Source: Bacillus dicomae (GTDB taxonomy: Bacteria; Bacillota; Bacilli; Bacillales; Bacillaceae_G). Taken from it: a DNA stretch of 64,000 nucleotides. The notes below the pieces were generated by a model. The model did not search any database. It was not told the DNA's origin and saw only the letters and a program-made list of their open reading frames with translations. Position numbers and translations under genes: made by a program. Location: positions 62,001-126,000 of the forward strand of contig NZ_VHIV01000007.1 in assembly GCF_006494425.1 (NCBI RefSeq). Reading direction: 5' to 3'. Shown piece by piece: positions 60,305-64,000 of this stretch; the first letter of the stretch is position 1; each line of letters starts with the position of its first letter.

Positions 60305-61831
60305 ATGACAAGCGATACATTTCCACAATTCCCATCATCTTATTGGATTGAATCTACTCAAATCCCGACTTTCTCCCCTTTATCTGAAAATATAAAGACA
60401 AAAGTTGCTGTTATCGGTGCTGGTATTACAGGTATTACTACTGCCTATTTACTTGCAAAAGAAGGCATCGATGTTGTATTACTTGATTCTGGTCTCATTT
60501 TAAACGGGACGACTGGGCATACAACAGCAAAGGTAACAGCACAACATGATCTTATTTATGATGAATTAATAAATCATTTCGGTATGGAAAAGGCCGGCCT
60601 TTACTATGAATCAAATAATCATGCTCTACAATTTATTAATGAAACTGTGCAAACATATAAAATCGACTGTAATTTCTCAAATGAAGATTCATATTTATAT
60701 ACAACTACTGATAAGGGATTAAGAAATTTATCGAAAGAATATGAAGCCTATCAAAAATTAAATATACCTTGTGACTATGTTCAATCTCTATCGATTCCAA
60801 TTCCAGTACAATCTGCACTTGTCATGAAAAACCAAGCACAATTCCATCCCCTTCTTTATTTGAAAACACTTTTAGAAAAGTTTGTTGAGATGGGCGGCAA
60901 AGTCTATGAACAAACAACAGCTATGGATGTGGAAAAAGGTGATGATCCGCAAGTCATTACAAAGGACGGACATCGCATCACTTGCAAATATGTTGTCTCT
61001 TGTTCGCATTTCCCTTTTTATGATGCGAATAGCTTTTTCTTTACACGAATGTATGCTGAACGCTCTTATGCTCTTGCCATCAAAGCAAAAATGGATTATC
61101 CAGGTGGTATGTATTTAAGTATTGATGATCCAAAACGCTCTGTGCGCTATACAACAAACAATGGTGAAAAATTAATTTTAATTGGCGGAGAAAGTCATAA
61201 AACAGGCCAAGGAATAAACACGATGCTTCATTATGAAGCACTGTATTCTTTTGCAGAAGCAACGTTTGGAGTAGACGAGATTCCTTATAGATGGTCAGCA
61301 CAAGATTTAATCACGCTAGATAAGCTCCCTTATATCGGACATATTAATGAAAGGAATCCAAATATATTTGTTGCAACTGGATATCGTAAATGGGGAATGA
61401 CAACTGGAACTGCTGCCGCTCATTTACTGAAGGATTCTATTCTAAAAGTAAACAGTCCATATAAAGAACTGTATGCACCTTCACGCTTCCATGCAAATCC
61501 AGATATAAAAACGTTCCTCTCCCAAAACATTGATGTTGCGAAACATTTAATTGAAGGAAAGATTGAAACTGCATTACGTAAGCCAGAAGATCTCGAAGTT
61601 GGTGAAGGATCTGTCGTACATGTTAACGGTAAACGAGCAGGTGCTTATAAAGACAAAGATGGAAAATTACATATTGTCGATACAACTTGTACACATCTCG
61701 GCTGCGAAGTTGAATGGAATAATGGTGATTGCACTTGGGATTGTCCTTGTCACGGTTCCCGTTTTTCAATTAAAGGAGACGTTCTTGAAGGGCCAGCAGA
61801 TCAGCCGTTAAAACGAGTTGATAATGAGTAA
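60305..61831 (+). CDS. yhfW: FAD oxidoreductase with C-terminal Rieske domain, YhfW-like
   Basis: A 508-residue fusion of a DAO-type FAD domain (about 33-400; dinucleotide motif VAVIGAGITGITTAYLLAKE) and a Rieske [2Fe-2S] domain (about 425-505; ligands in CTHLGC 462-467 and CPCHGS 480-485). The two extra Cys (467, 482) could form the disulfide seen in bc1-type Rieske proteins. The same fusion is B. subtilis YhfW. It probably passes electrons from an amine or aldehyde-like substrate through FAD to the cluster, or the reverse; substrate unknown. A perfect AGGAGG precedes the ATG. Confidence 0.9.
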   Translation: MTSDTFPQFPSSYWIESTQIPTFSPLSENIKTKVAVIGAGITGITTAYLLAKEGIDVVLLDSGLILNGTTGHTTAKVTAQHDLIYDELINHFGMEKAGLYYESNNHALQFINETVQTYKIDCNFSNEDSYLYTTTDKGLRNLSKEYEAYQKLNIPCDYVQSLSIPIPVQSALVMKNQAQFHPLLYLKTLLEKFVEMGGKVYEQTTAMDVEKGDDPQVITKDGHRITCKYVVSCSHFPFYDANSFFFTRMYAERSYALAIKAKMDYPGGMYLSIDDPKRSVRYTTNNGEKLILIGGESHKTGQGINTMLHYEALYSFAEATFGVDEIPYRWSAQDLITLDKLPYIGHINERNPNIFVATGYRKWGMTTGTAAAHLLKDSILKVNSPYKELYAPSRFHANPDIKTFLSQNIDVAKHLIEGKIETALRKPEDLEVGEGSVVHVNGKRAGAYKDKDGKLHIVDTTCTHLGCEVEWNNGDCTWDCPCHGSRFSIKGDVLEGPADQPLKRVDNE

Positions 61832-61879
61832 GCAAATAAAGAAGTTCAACAGAATGCCTGTTGAACTTCTTTATTTGCT
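61831..61879. terminator. Long hairpin after yhfW
   Basis: A perfect 22-bp stem (AGCAAATAAAGAAGTTCAAC and two further pairs) with a 5-base loop. No T-run follows the full stem; an inner 15-bp stem followed by TTCTTTATTT would act as a terminator. Confidence 0.75.
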
Positions 61880-61974
61880 ATAAAACTTTTTCATATAAAT
61901 TTCGACATAAGAAGGGAAATATTAACATCGAATGAAATAATATATTCATCTACAAATCAAAAGGGGTGAACATT

Positions 61975-63276
61975 ATGCAACCTTCAGCTCCACCTCATCC
62001 AGAATCTACAAAAACTATTTTTTCGAACTCTATTACAAAACTTGTTGTTTTTATTTGTTGGCTCGCCATTCTAGCTGATGGATATGATTTAGGTATTTAC
62101 GGTGCCGTTCTGCCAAAGCTCCTAGAAGACAAAAGCTGGGCACTTTCACCAGCTCACGCTGGTACAATTGCAAGCTATGCTTTATTTGGAATGTTTATTG
62201 GCGCTATTCTAGTTGGAACCATTACCGATTTGATCGGACGAAAATGGACGCTTATATGCTGTTTAGCACTTTTTTCTATTACAATGGGCCTAGCTGCACT
62301 TGCTCCTTCTCCCGAATTATTTGGGCTATGGCGATTTATCGGAGGAATTGGACTAGGCGGTGTTATTCCAACAGCCTCAGCACTTACTGTTGAATATTCA
62401 CCAAAAAAGCGACAATCTTTTATTTATGCTCTTATGTTTACTGGCTATCCTTTAGGTATCGTGTTAGGCGCTATCTTGTCCATGTTTATGTTAGAAGATT
62501 TCGGATGGAGAATTATGTTTGGCATCGGAATGATTCCACTACTCCTCATTCCTTTCATTATTCGTTATTTACCTGAATCCCTTCAATTTTTATTATCACG
62601 TAATCGCCAAGAAGAAGTGGACCAAATCCTTAATCGTTTTCAAATTGAATTCTATGTGAAAGATGAAACTCATCAAACCCCATCTAATATACGAAGGAAA
62701 AATGGATTTCTTACGTTATTCTCAAAAGAATACATAAAAGCAACGCTGCTTTTTTGGATCACTTATATAATGGGGATGTTTTTAATATACGGTTTAAATA
62801 CTTGGTTACCTCAGATGATGCGACAGGCAGGATACCCTCTTGGATCTAGTTTATCATTTCTACTTATGCTAAATATTACTGCCGCTATCGGTGCATTATT
62901 TGCTGGAGCAATCGCGGATCGTATAGGAGCTAAAATTGTTATTAGCATCTCCTATCTTATGGCAGCTATATGTATTGGACTATTAACAATAAAACCATCT
63001 ATTACAATCATTTATCTTTTAATTGGTCTTGCTGGAATTGGATCAGTCGGTATTACTCAAATATTAAATGCATATGTGACGCAATACTTCCCATCGCATA
63101 TCCGAGCTACTTCCTTAGGCTGGGGACTTGGACTTGGCCGAGTTGGTGCGATTGCGGGTCCTATTCTTGTCGGTATTATTATGACAATGCAATATGACTT
63201 AGCATGGAATTTTTATTTATTCTCATTTGCAGGTCTTCTCGCGGCTATATCTGTTTTCTTTATTCCTACAAAATAA
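61975..63276 (+). CDS. MFS transporter, aromatic acid/H+ symporter (AAHS) type
   Basis: A 433-residue carrier with 12 membrane segments. The first helix motif LADGYDLGIYGAVLPKLL (about 35-52) and the loop GTITDLIGRKWTLICCLALF are typical of the AAHS family (PcaK, BenK and relatives), which import aromatic or related acids with protons. WRFIGGIGLGGVIPTASAL is the usual helix 4 region. The start at 61975 is favoured over a GTG at 61966 that lies inside the AAGGGG binding site. Substrate unknown; it follows yhfW but has its own upstream space. Confidence 0.87.
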   Translation: MQPSAPPHPESTKTIFSNSITKLVVFICWLAILADGYDLGIYGAVLPKLLEDKSWALSPAHAGTIASYALFGMFIGAILVGTITDLIGRKWTLICCLALFSITMGLAALAPSPELFGLWRFIGGIGLGGVIPTASALTVEYSPKKRQSFIYALMFTGYPLGIVLGAILSMFMLEDFGWRIMFGIGMIPLLLIPFIIRYLPESLQFLLSRNRQEEVDQILNRFQIEFYVKDETHQTPSNIRRKNGFLTLFSKEYIKATLLFWITYIMGMFLIYGLNTWLPQMMRQAGYPLGSSLSFLLMLNITAAIGALFAGAIADRIGAKIVISISYLMAAICIGLLTIKPSITIIYLLIGLAGIGSVGITQILNAYVTQYFPSHIRATSLGWGLGLGRVGAIAGPILVGIIMTMQYDLAWNFYLFSFAGLLAAISVFFIPTK

Positions 63277-63306
63277 AAAGAGCACAAACTCACTTGTGCT
63301 CTTTTT
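63275..63306. terminator. Bidirectional terminator overlapping the end of the next gene
   Basis: AGAGCACAA-actcac-TTGTGCTCT with five A and five T at the sides. The right arm lies in the last codons of the minus-strand nucleotidyltransferase gene. Confidence 0.9.
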
Positions 63307-64000
63307 CATATGCTGCAAACAAAGTATTTCGAAACAATGTATTTAAAATCTCAATATCGATCCCTAATCCCTTTTCAATTCCTTTTACATATTGCTGATA
63401 GTAATGAATTTGTTCTTCTAAAAATTGATTCAACACCTCAATTTTTAATCCAACATCTAATTCAGTACCTGCCTTTTTCTTTATTAACAACTGTTCAATT
63501 TCATCTAATACGCTACGTTCTAATGATAATTCCGTAATCAATCGTTCGAATTCTACAGGGGGCAAAGTTGTTTTCTCCTCTAGCCACTTACAAGCTAAAA
63601 TAGGACGCAATACATAAAAGTACTTTTTCAATTTTACATTCTCACCTTGTAAAAATTCACGATAATTTTTTGAAGCCATGTGTAAATAATGATATATCGT
63701 CGCTTTTGGATCAAAATTCTTTTCGCTCATTTGCTGAAGCTGTTCTGGAAAATTAGAGTTTTTCGAATAAAAAATCGGTGATCGAATCCATTCGAGTAAC
63801 GCTGGATTTGATTTTGCGAATAGTTGTAGCGCCTTTTTAATATCCCATCCGCTTATATCTAAATCATCACTAATTGGATACTCAATTACATCTCGTTTCT
63901 CATGAATTGATAAATACCATTCTACCGAATGCATATAAACAAATCTAACATCATGATCACTATCTTTCGATGGAAATCCCCAAGCACGACTCCCTGATTC
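63290..64000 (-). CDS. Partial nucleotidyltransferase-fold protein (YcgL/COG3541 type)
   Basis: The frame continues past the ATG at 63934 to the right edge of the window, so the N-terminus is cut. The residues before that ATG read ESGSRAWGFPSKDSDHDVRF, the polymerase-beta-type nucleotidyltransferase core (GSRXXG with two Asp metal ligands), which proves that 63934 is internal. The rest (about 215 residues) is helical. Such proteins transfer nucleotides to small molecules or proteins; the function of this branch is unknown. It ends inside the preceding terminator stem. Confidence 0.85.
   Translation of the reverse strand, partial: ESGSRAWGFPSKDSDHDVRFVYMHSVEWYLSIHEKRDVIEYPISDDLDISGWDIKKALQLFAKSNPALLEWIRSPIFYSKNSNFPEQLQQMSEKNFDPKATIYHYLHMASKNYREFLQGENVKLKKYFYVLRPILACKWLEEKTTLPPVEFERLITELSLERSVLDEIEQLLIKKKAGTELDVGLKIEVLNQFLEEQIHYYQQYVKGIEKGLGIDIEILNTLFRNTLFAAYEKEHK

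Overview
The window is chromosomal DNA of a low-GC Gram-positive, best explained as a member of the Bacillus cereus group. Evidence: many genes have clear Bacillus subtilis counterparts in the same order (yfkK/yfkJ-yfkI-yfkH and yceC-D-E-F-G-H); a 674-residue GH18 chitinase and an LPNTA sortase substrate are present; and short repeats resembling the B. cereus-group element bcr1 occur several times. There is no rRNA, tRNA, prophage, IS transposase or CRISPR array. Both ends cut through genes: an all-helical protein at the left edge and a nucleotidyltransferase at the right edge.

Layout. 1-8.3 kb: a partial gene, signal peptidase I, a YhhN membrane enzyme, an EamA exporter, a PerR-box-associated P1B-4 iron exporter (PfeT type), then yfkH-yfkI-yfkJ and divergent yfkK. 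8.4-17 kb: a SERCA-like Ca2+ P-type ATPase and the tellurium/stress cluster yceCDEFGH (three TerD paralogues, TerC, YceG, TelA), broken by two internal terminators. 17-31 kb: a ROK kinase, a Gly-Ser-Asn repeat protein with an LPNTA sorting signal, a second-type prolyl-tRNA synthetase behind a T-box, a phosphodiesterase, MFS carriers, an Xre regulator with a membrane partner, a TetR/MFS pair with matching operators, several small proteins and the chitinase. 31-46 kb: an ABC-F ATPase with an attenuator leader, the thiXYZ-type transporter under a TPP riboswitch, a chemoreceptor under a c-di-GMP-I riboswitch, DcuB, a hydrolase, thiM-thiE under a second TPP riboswitch, and topB. 45-64 kb: a YhgE/Pip protein, a maltose block (alpha-glucosidase, PTS EIICB, MapP-like phosphatase) with LacI/CcpA-type operators, an FAD oxidase, a second chemoreceptor, a polar amino-acid ABC transporter, a desaturase, a FAD/Rieske oxidoreductase, an AAHS-type MFS carrier and the partial nucleotidyltransferase.

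How the genes work together. RNA-level control is common: one T-box, two TPP riboswitches, one c-di-GMP-I riboswitch and an uORF/terminator attenuator ahead of the ABC-F gene. The maltose block forms a plausible closed pathway: phosphorylating import, removal of the phosphate, then hydrolysis. Thiamine needs are met by uptake (thiXYZ plus a thiamine-binding protein) and salvage (thiM, thiE).

The least explained signal is a four-fold 11-bp direct repeat (30643-30686) next to good -10 boxes in a convergent intergenic region with no protein gene to regulate. It looks like an OmpR/PhoP-type activator site driving an unannotated small RNA. All family assignments come from reading the sequence and from memory; no database search was run.
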